This document shows positions 8,628-16,860 of a stretch of 64,000 bases of DNA, piece by piece. How positions within the stretch are numbered: the stretch's first letter is position 1; each line of letters opens with the position of its first letter. The stretch comes from Pseudonocardia parietis (GTDB lineage Bacteria > Actinomycetota > Actinomycetes > Mycobacteriales > Pseudonocardiaceae). Position numbers and translations under genes: made by a program. The DNA lies in contig NZ_JAGINU010000001.1 of assembly GCF_017876315.1 (NCBI RefSeq), positions 5,022,001-5,086,000 of the forward strand, written 5' to 3'. The notes beneath the pieces are model-generated. The model saw only the letters and a program-made list of their open reading frames with translations, was not told where the DNA came from and ran no database searches.

Positions 8628-10097
8628 TCAGTCCCCGCCGGTCGGCCCGGTCGTCCCCACCGCGGGTCCCTCACCGGCCGGTACCCGGGGCCGCCGGCGG
8701 GCCGCTACCAGGTCGACGATCCCGAGGATCAGGGCGAGCCCGACCAGTGCGACCGTGATGACCAGGCCGTGGGTGATCGCGGAGGCCCAGTCCCCGGTCG
8801 CGGTCAGGCGTCCGAAGAACACCGCGCCGACCGCGGACAGCCCGATCGCGGTGCCGATCCGCTGGCCGGTCTGGAGCACGCCGCCTGCGGTGCCGCCCGA
8901 GCTGGGCGGGATCTCGGAGAGCGCGATCGTCTGGTTCGGTGCGATGACCAGTCCGCCACCGGCCCCGGCGAGCAGCAGCGGCCCGGCGATGGCGAGACCG
9001 GTGACCGGGCTGCCCGCCGTCACCCCGAGGACGACGTCGGTGGCGACCAGCCCGGCGAGCACGACCGCGAGCCCGGTGACGACCATCGGCTGCCCGAACC
9101 GCGACACCAGCCGCCCGCCGAGCGCGGAGGTGATCGCGGAGCCGATCGCGAACGGCGTCAGCACGAGACCGGTCTGCAGCGGGGTGTAGCCCAGGCCGTT
9201 CTGCAGGTAGAGCGTGAGCACGAAGAAGATCGAGGTGAACCCGGCGAAGTAGGTCATGCCGAGGGTGGCGCCGACGGCGTAGCTGCGGGTGCGCAGCAAC
9301 GCGAAGTCGACCAGCGGGTAGCCGTGGGTCCGCTTGGCGCGCCGCTCCCAGGCGACGAAGCCGCCCAGTGCGGCCACCGAGACCACGAGCAGCCACCACG
9401 GCGCGGTCGCCGGGTCCCGCTCGGAGAGCACCAGCGGCAGCATCAGACTCACCACACCGGTGCCCAGCAGCAGCGTGCCCGTCAGGTCCAGCGGGCGTCG
9501 GCCGGCCGCCCGCACACCGTCCGGTGGCAGCAGCCGCGCCGCGAGCACCAGGGCGGGCACCCCGATCGGGATGTTCACGAAGAACACCCAGCGCCAGCCG
9601 TCGGCGGACCCGGCCCCTGCCAGCAGCAGGCCGCCGAGCAGCGGACCGATCGCGGTCGAGATCCCGACGACGGCGCCGAACAGCCCGAACGCGGTGCCCC
9701 GCTCCGGGCCCTGGAACAGGTCCTGGATGAACCCGACGACCTGCGGGGAGAGCAGCCCCGCCGCCACGCCCTGCAGCAGCCGCACCACGACCAGCACCTC
9801 GGCCGTCGGGGCGAGCCCGGCCGCGGCGCTGGTCAGGACGAACAGGGCCAGGCCGAGCAGGAACATCCGGCGACGGCCGCGGTCGTCGCCGAGCCGCCCG
9901 GCCGCGACCAGCACCAGGCCGAAGGTCAGCGCGTACCCCGACACCACCCAGGACACCTGCGCCGCGGACGCGCCCAGCCCGGTCTGCATCGACGGCAGCG
10001 CGACGTTGACGATGCTGACGTCGAGCAGGCTCATGAAGCCGGCGACCAGGCAGACGGACAGGGCCCGCCAGCGTCGCGGGTCGGGTTCGGTGCTCAC
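8628..10097 (-). CDS. MFS drug transporter, DHA2 (EmrB/QacA) type
   Basis: 489-residue carrier with about 14 membrane segments. LLDVSIVNVALP (about residues 24-35) is the DHA2 signature in helix 1, and GRLGDDRGRRRMF (about 68-80) is motif A. The IGPLLGGLL segment matches motif C of the drug:proton antiporters. It would export hydrophobic compounds using the proton gradient. The start is GTG/ATG at 10097, and the upstream gap to the divergent ThDP gene (10214) should carry both promoters. No adjacent regulator is seen. Confidence 0.88.
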   Translation of the reverse strand: MSTEPDPRRWRALSVCLVAGFMSLLDVSIVNVALPSMQTGLGASAAQVSWVVSGYALTFGLVLVAAGRLGDDRGRRRMFLLGLALFVLTSAAAGLAPTAEVLVVVRLLQGVAAGLLSPQVVGFIQDLFQGPERGTAFGLFGAVVGISTAIGPLLGGLLLAGAGSADGWRWVFFVNIPIGVPALVLAARLLPPDGVRAAGRRPLDLTGTLLLGTGVVSLMLPLVLSERDPATAPWWLLVVSVAALGGFVAWERRAKRTHGYPLVDFALLRTRSYAVGATLGMTYFAGFTSIFFVLTLYLQNGLGYTPLQTGLVLTPFAIGSAITSALGGRLVSRFGQPMVVTGLAVVLAGLVATDVVLGVTAGSPVTGLAIAGPLLLAGAGGGLVIAPNQTIALSEIPPSSGGTAGGVLQTGQRIGTAIGLSAVGAVFFGRLTATGDWASAITHGLVITVALVGLALILGIVDLVAARRRPRVPAGEGPAVGTTGPTGGD

Positions 10098-10213
10098 GGG
10101 GGTCCATTCCCCGTCCTCGCGGTGCGCGGCGCAACTCGGGGCCCGGGGTTTCGTGGCGGGCGCACACGGTGTGGACTGGGGATCATGACGATGACGTGGT
10201 GGAGGGCCGACGG

Positions 10214-11770
10214 GTGAGGGGCGCCCAGGCGCTGGTCGGATCGCTGGCCGGGGCCGGCGTCGACGTCTGCTTCATGAACCCCGGGACCTCCGAGATGCAC
10301 TTCGTGCAGGCGCTCGACGACGTGCCGGAGATGCGTGGCGTGCTGGCCCTGTTCGAGGGCGTCGCCACCGGTGCCGCCGACGCCTACGCCCGGATCGCCG
10401 GGAAGCCCGCCGCGGTGCTGCTGCACCTCGGACCGGGACTCGGCAACGGGCTGGCGAACCTGCACAACGCGCGACGGGCCGGCACCCCACTGCTCTGCGT
10501 CGTGGGGGCGCACGCGACGCAGCACGTGCGGCACGACGCCCCGCTGGAGTCCGACATCACGTCCGTCGCGCGGACCGTGTCGGGATGGGTGCACACGTCC
10601 GGTGACGTGCGGGACGTGGCCGACGACGCGATGCGGGCCGTCGCGGCCACCTCGGAACGCGGCGGGCAGGTCGCGACGCTGGTGCTGCCCGCGGACGTGT
10701 CCTGGTCCGAGGGTGGTGCACCGGCCCCGCCGCGCCGGGCCACCGCTCCCGAGCCGCCGGACGCGTCCCGGGTGGCGGCCGCCGCGTCGGCGGTGGCCGG
10801 GTCCGGCAGCGTGCTCCTGCTCGGCGGGCCTGCGCTGACCGCGAAGGGGATGGACGCGGCCGGGCGGATCGCCGCCGCGACCGGGGCCCGGCTGCTGGTC
10901 GAGACGTTCCCGCGGTGCTGGGAGACCGGTGCCGGACGCCCGCGGGTGGACAAGCTCGGCTACTTCGCCGAGCAGGCGCTCGCCCAGCTCGAGGGGGCGT
11001 CGTCGCTGGTACTGGCCGGGGCCCGCTCGCCGGTCTCGTTCTTCGGCTACCCGGGCGTGCCCGGGGACCTGGTGCCCGACGGGTGCGCGGTCGTCACGCT
11101 GGCCGATGCGCCGTCGGACGCGGCCGCCGCGCTGGACGAGCTCGCGGCGGCCGTCGCGCCGGACGCGGTGGCCGATCTCGCGCCGCACGACGCGCCCGCA
11201 CCCGCCCCCGGGCCGCTGGACGTCCGCTCGCTGTGCGCCGCTGTCGCCGCGACCCTGCCCGACGACGCGATCGTGGTCGACGAGTCGCTGACCGCGGCGG
11301 CCGTGCTGGGCCCCGCGTTGCAGACCGCGGCCCCGCACACCCAGCTCGCGCTGACCGGCGGCGCGATCGGGCAGGGCCCGCCCGCGGCGCTCGGTGCGGC
11401 GATCGCGGCCCCGGACCGCCCGGTGGTGGCGGTACAGGCCGACGGCAGCGCGCTCTACACCTTCCAGGCGCTGTGGACCCAGGCCCGCGAGCAGCTCGAT
11501 GTGACGACCGTACTGATCAACAACTCGGCGTACGCGATCCTGCGGGTCGAGCTGACCCGCACCGGCGCCGGGGAGGCCGCCCACTCCGGCCGCGCCGGCC
11601 GGATGCTGGACCTGTCCGACCCGACCCCGGACTTCGTGTCGCTGGCGACCGGCCTCGGCGTCCCCGCACGCCGGGTGACGACGACCGAGGAGCTGCTCGA
11701 CGCGCTGCGCTGGGCGCACGACGAGCCGGGCCCGCACCTGATCGAGGCGATCGTCCCCGCCCTGGGATGA
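10214..11770 (+). CDS. Thiamine-diphosphate-dependent enzyme, acetolactate synthase large-subunit-like
   Basis: 518-residue three-domain ThDP enzyme. The PYR domain has FEGVATGAADAYAR with the catalytic Glu, then a central domain (VLLLGGPALTAKG). The PP domain carries the cofactor motif QADGSALYTFQALWTQ...NNSAYAIL. It resembles the IlvB-homologue/benzoylformate decarboxylase group more than true acetolactate synthase, and no small regulatory subunit is adjacent. GTG 10214 is chosen because GGAGGG sits 7 bases upstream. The reaction is probably a 2-oxo-acid decarboxylation or carboligation; the substrate is unknown. Confidence 0.82.
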   Translation: MRGAQALVGSLAGAGVDVCFMNPGTSEMHFVQALDDVPEMRGVLALFEGVATGAADAYARIAGKPAAVLLHLGPGLGNGLANLHNARRAGTPLLCVVGAHATQHVRHDAPLESDITSVARTVSGWVHTSGDVRDVADDAMRAVAATSERGGQVATLVLPADVSWSEGGAPAPPRRATAPEPPDASRVAAAASAVAGSGSVLLLGGPALTAKGMDAAGRIAAATGARLLVETFPRCWETGAGRPRVDKLGYFAEQALAQLEGASSLVLAGARSPVSFFGYPGVPGDLVPDGCAVVTLADAPSDAAAALDELAAAVAPDAVADLAPHDAPAPAPGPLDVRSLCAAVAATLPDDAIVVDESLTAAAVLGPALQTAAPHTQLALTGGAIGQGPPAALGAAIAAPDRPVVAVQADGSALYTFQALWTQAREQLDVTTVLINNSAYAILRVELTRTGAGEAAHSGRAGRMLDLSDPTPDFVSLATGLGVPARRVTTTEELLDALRWAHDEPGPHLIEAIVPALG

Positions 11771-11900
11771 CCCGCCTCACGCGGACGCCGCGCCTGTGCA
11801 CGGGCCCCACCCACGGTGCAGGTGCGCGCCCCCGCCACGGTGCGCGCGCCCGCCACGGTGCACGCCCGCACGGGGTTCACGGACCCACACGAGGTTCAGG

Positions 11901-11931
11901 GTCCCGCACCAGGCCCGTCCTCGTGCGGGAC
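11901..11931. terminator. Hairpin in convergent intergenic region
   Basis: GTCCCGCAC and GTGCGGGAC form a 9-bp perfect stem with a 13-base loop between the convergent ThDP and repeat-protein genes. The preceding stretch 11810-11870 holds degenerate direct copies of CCGCCACGGTGC. No gene is seen in 11771-11959. Confidence 0.45.
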
Positions 11932-11959
11932 CTCGGACCCGGTGCGGGACTACCTCGGA

Positions 11960-12979
11960 TCAGAGCGACAGCAGCCGGTCGAAGAACTCCCGGTAGCGGC
12001 CGAGGGCCTGGCGAAGGTCCTCGGTGGACGCGTCCTGGCGGGAGAACTGCTGTTCCAGGTCGTCGCGCTGGTGGCGGAACAAGGTCTCCAACTCGTCGAG
12101 CACCTCCCCGACCAGCTGGTTCGCGCCGTGCACCGCGCTACGGGGCTCGTCGACGAACTCGCCCTTGAGAACGGTCCACCGCTCCCGGAAGTTCTGCGCC
12201 CGGTCGGGGGTGATCAGCGACGACTCGTCGCCCATCGGGGCCCCGCCGGCGTGACCGGCTCCCGCCGCGCCCGGCTCACCGCCCGGCCCGGGGGCGCCAC
12301 CCGCCGTTGCCTGCCCTGCGCCCGGTCCGGCCGCGTAGCCCGGCCCACCAGCACCCGGATCGGCGCCCTGTCCGGGCGCGCCACCAGCCGGTGCCTGCCC
12401 TCCACCGGGTCCGGCCGCGTAGCCCGGCCCGCCGGCACCCGGATCACCGCCCGGCCCGGGGGCGCCACCCGCCGGTGCCTGCCCTCCGCCCGGTCCGGCC
12501 GCATAGCCCGGCCCGCCGGCTCCCGGATCGTTGCCCGGTCCGGGAGGCCCGGGTGTACCCGCCGGGGCGCCGCCGGGCGGAGCCGGAGCCCCGCCGGCCG
12601 GTGGGGCCCCGCGCGGCGCGGGCGGGGCGTCCTGACGAGCCGTACCCGCGGCGACACCGGCCGCCGCACCCGGGGGCACGTTCCCGCCCGGTGACGAGGG
12701 CGGCGGGGCCGTACCGGCACCACCGCCGGCCCGCGGATCGCCCGGGCGGTCGCCCGGCGGGGGTCCGCCGTCGAGCGGCTGTGCGGGTGCCGCGTGCCGC
12801 GGATCACCGTCCCCGGCCGGGTCCCGGTAGCCGGCGTCGCGCTCGGCGTTGGTCGTGGCCTGGTCGGGACTCCAGCCCGCGTCGGTCTCCGCGTCGTCGC
12901 GTCCCGCGATCCGGTCCTTGATCTCGCCGGCCAGTCGCGCCGCGCGGCTCTCGTGCTGCCTGCCCGTCCGCTCGCTCAT
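11960..12979 (-). CDS. Gly/Pro/Ala-repeat protein with C-terminal domain shared with its neighbour
   Basis: 339 residues: a charged N-terminus (1-60), a long low-complexity Gly/Pro/Ala region (about 70-250), and a folded-looking C-terminal domain (about 255-339) with FRERWTVLKGEFVDEPRSAV. That domain aligns by eye with RDGYRRRWAQVQQSFVDDPGTAV in the gene upstream, so the two are paralogous. Residues 149-247 contain a 28-residue tandem repeat. There is no signal peptide. It starts four bases inside the preceding gene (ATGA overlap), implying translational coupling. Function is unknown. Confidence 0.75.
   Translation of the reverse strand: MSERTGRQHESRAARLAGEIKDRIAGRDDAETDAGWSPDQATTNAERDAGYRDPAGDGDPRHAAPAQPLDGGPPPGDRPGDPRAGGGAGTAPPPSSPGGNVPPGAAAGVAAGTARQDAPPAPRGAPPAGGAPAPPGGAPAGTPGPPGPGNDPGAGGPGYAAGPGGGQAPAGGAPGPGGDPGAGGPGYAAGPGGGQAPAGGAPGQGADPGAGGPGYAAGPGAGQATAGGAPGPGGEPGAAGAGHAGGAPMGDESSLITPDRAQNFRERWTVLKGEFVDEPRSAVHGANQLVGEVLDELETLFRHQRDDLEQQFSRQDASTEDLRQALGRYREFFDRLLSL
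12239..12535. repeat. 84-bp tandem repeat inside coding sequence, about 3.5 copies
   Basis: Three near-identical 28-residue units beginning at Asp-Pro 151, 179 and 207, plus a degenerate fourth at 235 (GPGYAAGPGGGQAPAGGAPG core). The period of 84 bases preserves the frame. Copy number is likely to vary between strains. Confidence 0.85.
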
Positions 12980-13629
12980 GTCCTCGTCTCCCGTCGTCCG
13001 TCGTACTGCGGCGGTGTGCCGTTCGCGGCGGCACCGGTGCCGTCGTGCCCGGCCCGGCGGCCACCGTCCGCGCCGTCGCCGGCGTGCCGGTCGTCGTCGA
13101 GCAGCGCCTCGACGAGGGCCCGGTAGCTGGTCACGGCGTGCCGCAGGTCCTCGGTCCCGGCCCGCCCGGCGGCGTGCTCGCGGGAGATGTCGCGGGCCTC
13201 GCGGTAGCGCTGGGTGACGACCGGGTAGGCGACGGACAGGTCCTCGGCCTGCTGGTCGAAGTCCTCGATCGGGTAGCCCCGGGCGGACATGACGTCCGCG
13301 ACGAGACGGTCGGCGTCCCGGACGGCGGTGCCCGGGTCGTCGACGAAGCTCTGCTGGACCTGGGCCCAGCGCCGCCGGTAGCCGTCGCGTTCCTGCGGTT
13401 CGAGGTCGCGGAGCTTCAGCGAGCGGTGTCGCTTGCGGCGCTGCTCCAGTTCCTTCTCGGCGTCGCGCGGGTCGTCGGACCCACGGACGGTACGTTCGTA
13501 CTCGGGCCCGAACTGCTCGCGCAGACCCGCCGAATGACGCTTGCGCAGCATCGTCGCCGCGGCCACGGCGAGCGCCGCGACGACGATCACCACCACCGCC
13601 ACCACGATGATCGTTGTGAGATCGGTCAT
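12976..13629 (-). CDS. Membrane-anchored hypothetical protein, paralogue of its downstream neighbour
   Basis: 217 residues with a single N-terminal membrane helix (about residues 7-28, Val/Ala-rich), then a basic stretch and a helical cytoplasmic domain. RRRWAQVQQSFVDDPGTAVRDADRLVADVM and the following YRALVEALL segment resemble secreted or membrane-linked actinobacterial proteins of unknown function. It is the first gene of a coupled two-gene unit and shares its core domain with the Gly/Pro-repeat protein. ATG 13629; divergent from the MFS gene at 13737. Confidence 0.75.
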   Translation of the reverse strand: MTDLTTIIVVAVVVIVVAALAVAAATMLRKRHSAGLREQFGPEYERTVRGSDDPRDAEKELEQRRKRHRSLKLRDLEPQERDGYRRRWAQVQQSFVDDPGTAVRDADRLVADVMSARGYPIEDFDQQAEDLSVAYPVVTQRYREARDISREHAAGRAGTEDLRHAVTSYRALVEALLDDDRHAGDGADGGRRAGHDGTGAAANGTPPQYDGRRETRT

Positions 13630-13736
13630 GGGACGGGATACCCGATCAGGGCGGCAGGAAACACGTAGGGTGATCGACTCCGGCGGACACCGAATCCGCT
13701 TGACCTCACCTGGGGTCGAGGACGCAGGGTGATCGC

Positions 13737-15113
13737 GTGGTCGGGACTCTCGGGGGACGTGCGGGCAACGGTCGGGCGGGGCGCGAGCCGGGGGTCTGGG
13801 CGGAGGGCCGGGCCCCGACGACCGTCGGGATCCTGCTGCTGATCAGCCTGACCGCCTTCGAGGCGATGGGGGTCGGCACGGCGATGCCGGTCGTGGTCGC
13901 CGACCTCGGCGCGATCACCCAGTACGCCTGGCCGTTCGTGGTGTTCCTGGCCGCCGCCGTCTTCGGGACGGCGTTCGGTGGCCGCTGGTGCGACGCCCGC
14001 GGTCCGCGGTTCCCGCTGCTCGTCGCACCCGCCGTGTTCGGGATCGGGCTGCTGGTCGCCGGCTGGGCGACGACGATGGCGGAGCTGCTGGCAGGCCGGG
14101 TGCTGCAGGGTCTGGGCGCGGGGGTGCAGGGCGTCGCGGTCTACGTGCTGGTCGCCGAGGTCTATCCGGCGCGGCAACGGCCGGCGGTGTTCGGGCTGAT
14201 CTCGTCGGCGTGGGTGCTGCCGTCCCTGGTCGGGCCGCCGCTCGCGGGCCTCGTCACCGAGCGGTTCTCCTGGCACTGGGTGTTCCTGGGCCTGCTGCCG
14301 GTCGTCGCGCTCGCCCTGCTCCTGGTCCTGCCCGCGGTACGGCGGCTGGGCCCGCCCGGCCCACGCCCGGCCACCGGGGGCGCGGGGGTGGTGCTCGCGG
14401 CGCTCGGCGCCGCCGTCGGTGTCGCGTCGCTGAGCTGGGCGCTGGAGAACCCGGACGTCCGCGGGGCGGTCGTCGGCGCGATCGCACTCGTCGTGCTCGT
14501 CCCGGCGCTGCGGCGGCTCCTGCCGCGCGGGACGTTCGCCGCGCGTCGCGGGGTCCCGTCGGTGGTGGCCGCCCGCGGTCTGGTCGCCGGCGCGTTCTTC
14601 ACCGTGATCTCGTTCCTGCCGCTGATGCTGACCGCCACCCACGGCTGGTCTCCCGCCGCGGCCGGGACCCCGCTGATCGTCGCCTCACTGGGCTGGTCCG
14701 CCGCCGCGGCCTGGCAGGCCCGCTACCCGGACCGGGACCGGTCGGTCATGTTGCGCGCCGGGTTCGCGGCGATCGTGGTCGGTCAGCTCGCCCTGATCCC
14801 CGTCGCGGCGGGCCGGCTCCCGGGCTGGTTCGCGATCGGGGCGTGGGGGCTCGCCGGGCTCGGGATGGGCGTCGCGTTCTCCGCGATCGCGTACCTGACC
14901 CTGGCTCATTCCGAACCGGCCGACGTCGGGTCGAACTCGTCGGCGGCCCAGTTGCTCGACCAGCTCGCGACGGCGTCGTTCGTCGGTCTGGGCGGGGCGC
15001 TGCTGGTGCTGCTGGTCTCCCCCGCCGTCGCGATGCCGGTGCTGCTCGGGATCGTGGCGGTGCTGGGCCTGGCCGGCGCCGTGACCGCGTCCCGCACCCG
15101 CGTCCGGTCCTGA
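13737..15113 (+). CDS. MFS transporter
   Basis: 458-residue carrier with about 14 hydrophobic segments. The helix-1 stretch FEAMGVGTAMPVVVADLG, motif A (GGRWCDARGPRF) and GRVLQGLGAGVQGVAVYVLVAEVYP place it with drug-efflux type MFS proteins. GTG 13737 has AGGG 7 bases upstream. Substrate unknown. Confidence 0.85.
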   Translation: MVGTLGGRAGNGRAGREPGVWAEGRAPTTVGILLLISLTAFEAMGVGTAMPVVVADLGAITQYAWPFVVFLAAAVFGTAFGGRWCDARGPRFPLLVAPAVFGIGLLVAGWATTMAELLAGRVLQGLGAGVQGVAVYVLVAEVYPARQRPAVFGLISSAWVLPSLVGPPLAGLVTERFSWHWVFLGLLPVVALALLLVLPAVRRLGPPGPRPATGGAGVVLAALGAAVGVASLSWALENPDVRGAVVGAIALVVLVPALRRLLPRGTFAARRGVPSVVAARGLVAGAFFTVISFLPLMLTATHGWSPAAAGTPLIVASLGWSAAAAWQARYPDRDRSVMLRAGFAAIVVGQLALIPVAAGRLPGWFAIGAWGLAGLGMGVAFSAIAYLTLAHSEPADVGSNSSAAQLLDQLATASFVGLGGALLVLLVSPAVAMPVLLGIVAVLGLAGAVTASRTRVRS

Positions 15114-15150
15114 AAGTTCGATCGGCCCGCCCGGGCCGCGGGGTGGTGTA

Positions 15151-15266
15151 TCGCAGAGGTGCCGTTCGCAGAGTGCAGGCCCCAGACCTGCGAATCGCTT
15201 CCCTACCACCTGCGTTATGCAACGGGCTCTCCTGCGATATGAAGGAATGAAGCCTGCGAATCGCAG
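15151..15266. promoter_or_regulatory. Cluster of six CTGCGA/TCGCAG hexamers upstream of the ATPase
   Basis: TCGCAG at 15151 and 15166, CTGCGA at 15188, 15232 and 15254, and TCGCAG at 15261. The last two form the palindrome CTGCGAaTCGCAG (15254-15266), 22 bases before the ATPase start. CCTGCGAATCGC occurs twice (15187, 15253). This looks like a multi-site operator or promoter region; the binding protein is unknown. Confidence 0.5.
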
Positions 15267-15288
15267 ACCTTTCGCTACCCTCGAGCCC

Positions 15289-16563
15289 ATGTACCGGCAT
15301 CGCCTGCTGATCGGCCCGCTCTCCGATGCCTTGGCCGATACCCCGGTCGTGGTGGTGGCAGGCCCACGGCAGGCGGGGAAGAGCACTCTCGCCACACACG
15401 TGGTGGCCGAGGCGAACGGTACGTGGCTCACCCTCGACGACGCTGCGATGCTCGATGCGGCCCGAGTGGATCCTGTCGGGTTCATCAGCGGGCGGAGCGG
15501 GTTGGTCGGCATCGACGAGGCACAACGAGTACCCGAGCTTCTGCTCGCGATCAAGGCGGAGATCGACCGCGAGCGTCGGCCGGGTCGTTTCCTGCTCACC
15601 GGATCGACACGCCTCCTCGGCGCCCCCAGGCTCGCCGACTCCCTCGCCGGCCGGATGGAAGCACTGACGCTCTGGCCGTTCGCCCAGGCCGAGCTCGGTG
15701 ACGCGGGTGCCGCGCCGGAGCTGATCGACCGGGCGTTCAATGACAGCATCGGAGGGCTCCGACCTCCCGCCGTGACCAAGGCCGAGGTGCTCGATCGGGC
15801 CGGCGCCGGTGGGTTCCTCCCTGCGCTCGCGCGGAGCGGTCGGCGGCGAACCGCCTGGTACGACAGCTACGTCGCCGGCGTGATCGATCGCGAGGTTCGC
15901 GCCGTCACCGACGCCACCTACCTGCGCGAGCTGCCCAGACTGCTGCGCCTGTGCGCTGCCCGCACCTCCGGGGAGCTGAACATCGCAGACCTGGCACGCG
16001 ACCTCGGGTTGTCCCGGCCCACGACCGACAGCTACCTCGCGCACCTCGAGGCTGTCTTCCTCATCCAAACCGTTCCCGCCTGGTCGACCAACCTCACCAC
16101 CCGCGTCGTCTGCAGACCGAAGCTCACGATCACTGACACCGGGCTCGCCGCACGACTGCTGGGCGGTCGTCTGCGCACCGATGCCGACCTCGCCGGTCGC
16201 CTCATCGAGACCTTCGTCGCGGGCGAGCTGCGGGCACAGTGCGAGTGGTCGCAGACCCGACCTGGCATATACCACTTCCGAGACCGGACCGGTACCGAGG
16301 TCGACCTCGTCCTGGAGTCCGGCGATGGCCGCGTTGTCGGCATCGAGGTCAAAGCGGGCGCCACGGTGCGAGCCGAGGACCTTCGCGGGCTACGGCTCCT
16401 CGAGCAGCGCCTCGGTTCCGACTTCGCTGCGGGCATCGTGCTCTGCACCGCACCTGAGCCTCGGCACCTGGGTGGGCGACTCTGGATGCTCCCCTTCTCC
16501 GCGCTGTGGCATCCGAACGGGCCTGTCCCCAAGGCGAAAGCCGATGGCGACATCGACCCCTGA
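15289..16563 (+). CDS. AAA-family ATPase with DUF4143 domain
   Basis: 424-residue AAA_14/DUF4143 protein. Walker A GPRQAGKST (residues 25-33) and Walker B GLVGIDEAQ (71-79) are followed by the sensor segment FLLTGSTR. The C-terminal DUF4143 part has ELPRLLRLCAARTSGELNIADLARDLGLSRPTTDSYLAHLE and the nuclease-like TGTEVDLVLE...GIEVKAG. The latter is the restriction-endonuclease-fold D...ExK pattern (D in TEVDLV, EVK). Such proteins are common in accessory DNA but their role is not settled. ATG 15289 is chosen over 15217. GC content looks lower than the surroundings. Confidence 0.85.
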   Translation: MYRHRLLIGPLSDALADTPVVVVAGPRQAGKSTLATHVVAEANGTWLTLDDAAMLDAARVDPVGFISGRSGLVGIDEAQRVPELLLAIKAEIDRERRPGRFLLTGSTRLLGAPRLADSLAGRMEALTLWPFAQAELGDAGAAPELIDRAFNDSIGGLRPPAVTKAEVLDRAGAGGFLPALARSGRRRTAWYDSYVAGVIDREVRAVTDATYLRELPRLLRLCAARTSGELNIADLARDLGLSRPTTDSYLAHLEAVFLIQTVPAWSTNLTTRVVCRPKLTITDTGLAARLLGGRLRTDADLAGRLIETFVAGELRAQCEWSQTRPGIYHFRDRTGTEVDLVLESGDGRVVGIEVKAGATVRAEDLRGLRLLEQRLGSDFAAGIVLCTAPEPRHLGGRLWMLPFSALWHPNGPVPKAKADGDIDP

Positions 16564-16647
16564 TCGACCGGGAATCGTCGGAGCATCGATCCGCGGCGTG
16601 ACACGTCAGCACGCGCGAGCGGAGGATCACGCCGAGCTTCGTCGGTC

Positions 16648-16860
16648 TCAGCGGTTCTCTCCGGCGAGGCGCTGATGAACACTGCGCCGTGCGAGACCGG
16701 TCAGTCGTACCTGCAGGCCCTCGGGCGGGTCGGCGCCCAGGAGCGTCGTCCCCACGGCGGTCGCGGACGTATCACCGGGCGCTGTCTCCGGCGAGGACGG
16801 TGCCACGACTTCGACCGGTATGAACTCCACGAACTCGCCGGCCGGGTGGTGTCCGACCCG
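16648..16860 (-). pseudogene. Possible transposase-accessory remnant continuing the frame of the upstream gene
   Basis: After the stop of the pRiA4b-ORF3-like gene the same frame stays open for about 70 codons (GEFVEFIPVEVVAPSS ... GLQVRLTGL). The text recalls the C-terminal part of IS66-type TnpA accessory proteins, but this is recognition by eye only. There is no independent ribosome site. It may be a remnant of a mobile element or simply chance open frame. Confidence 0.25.
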
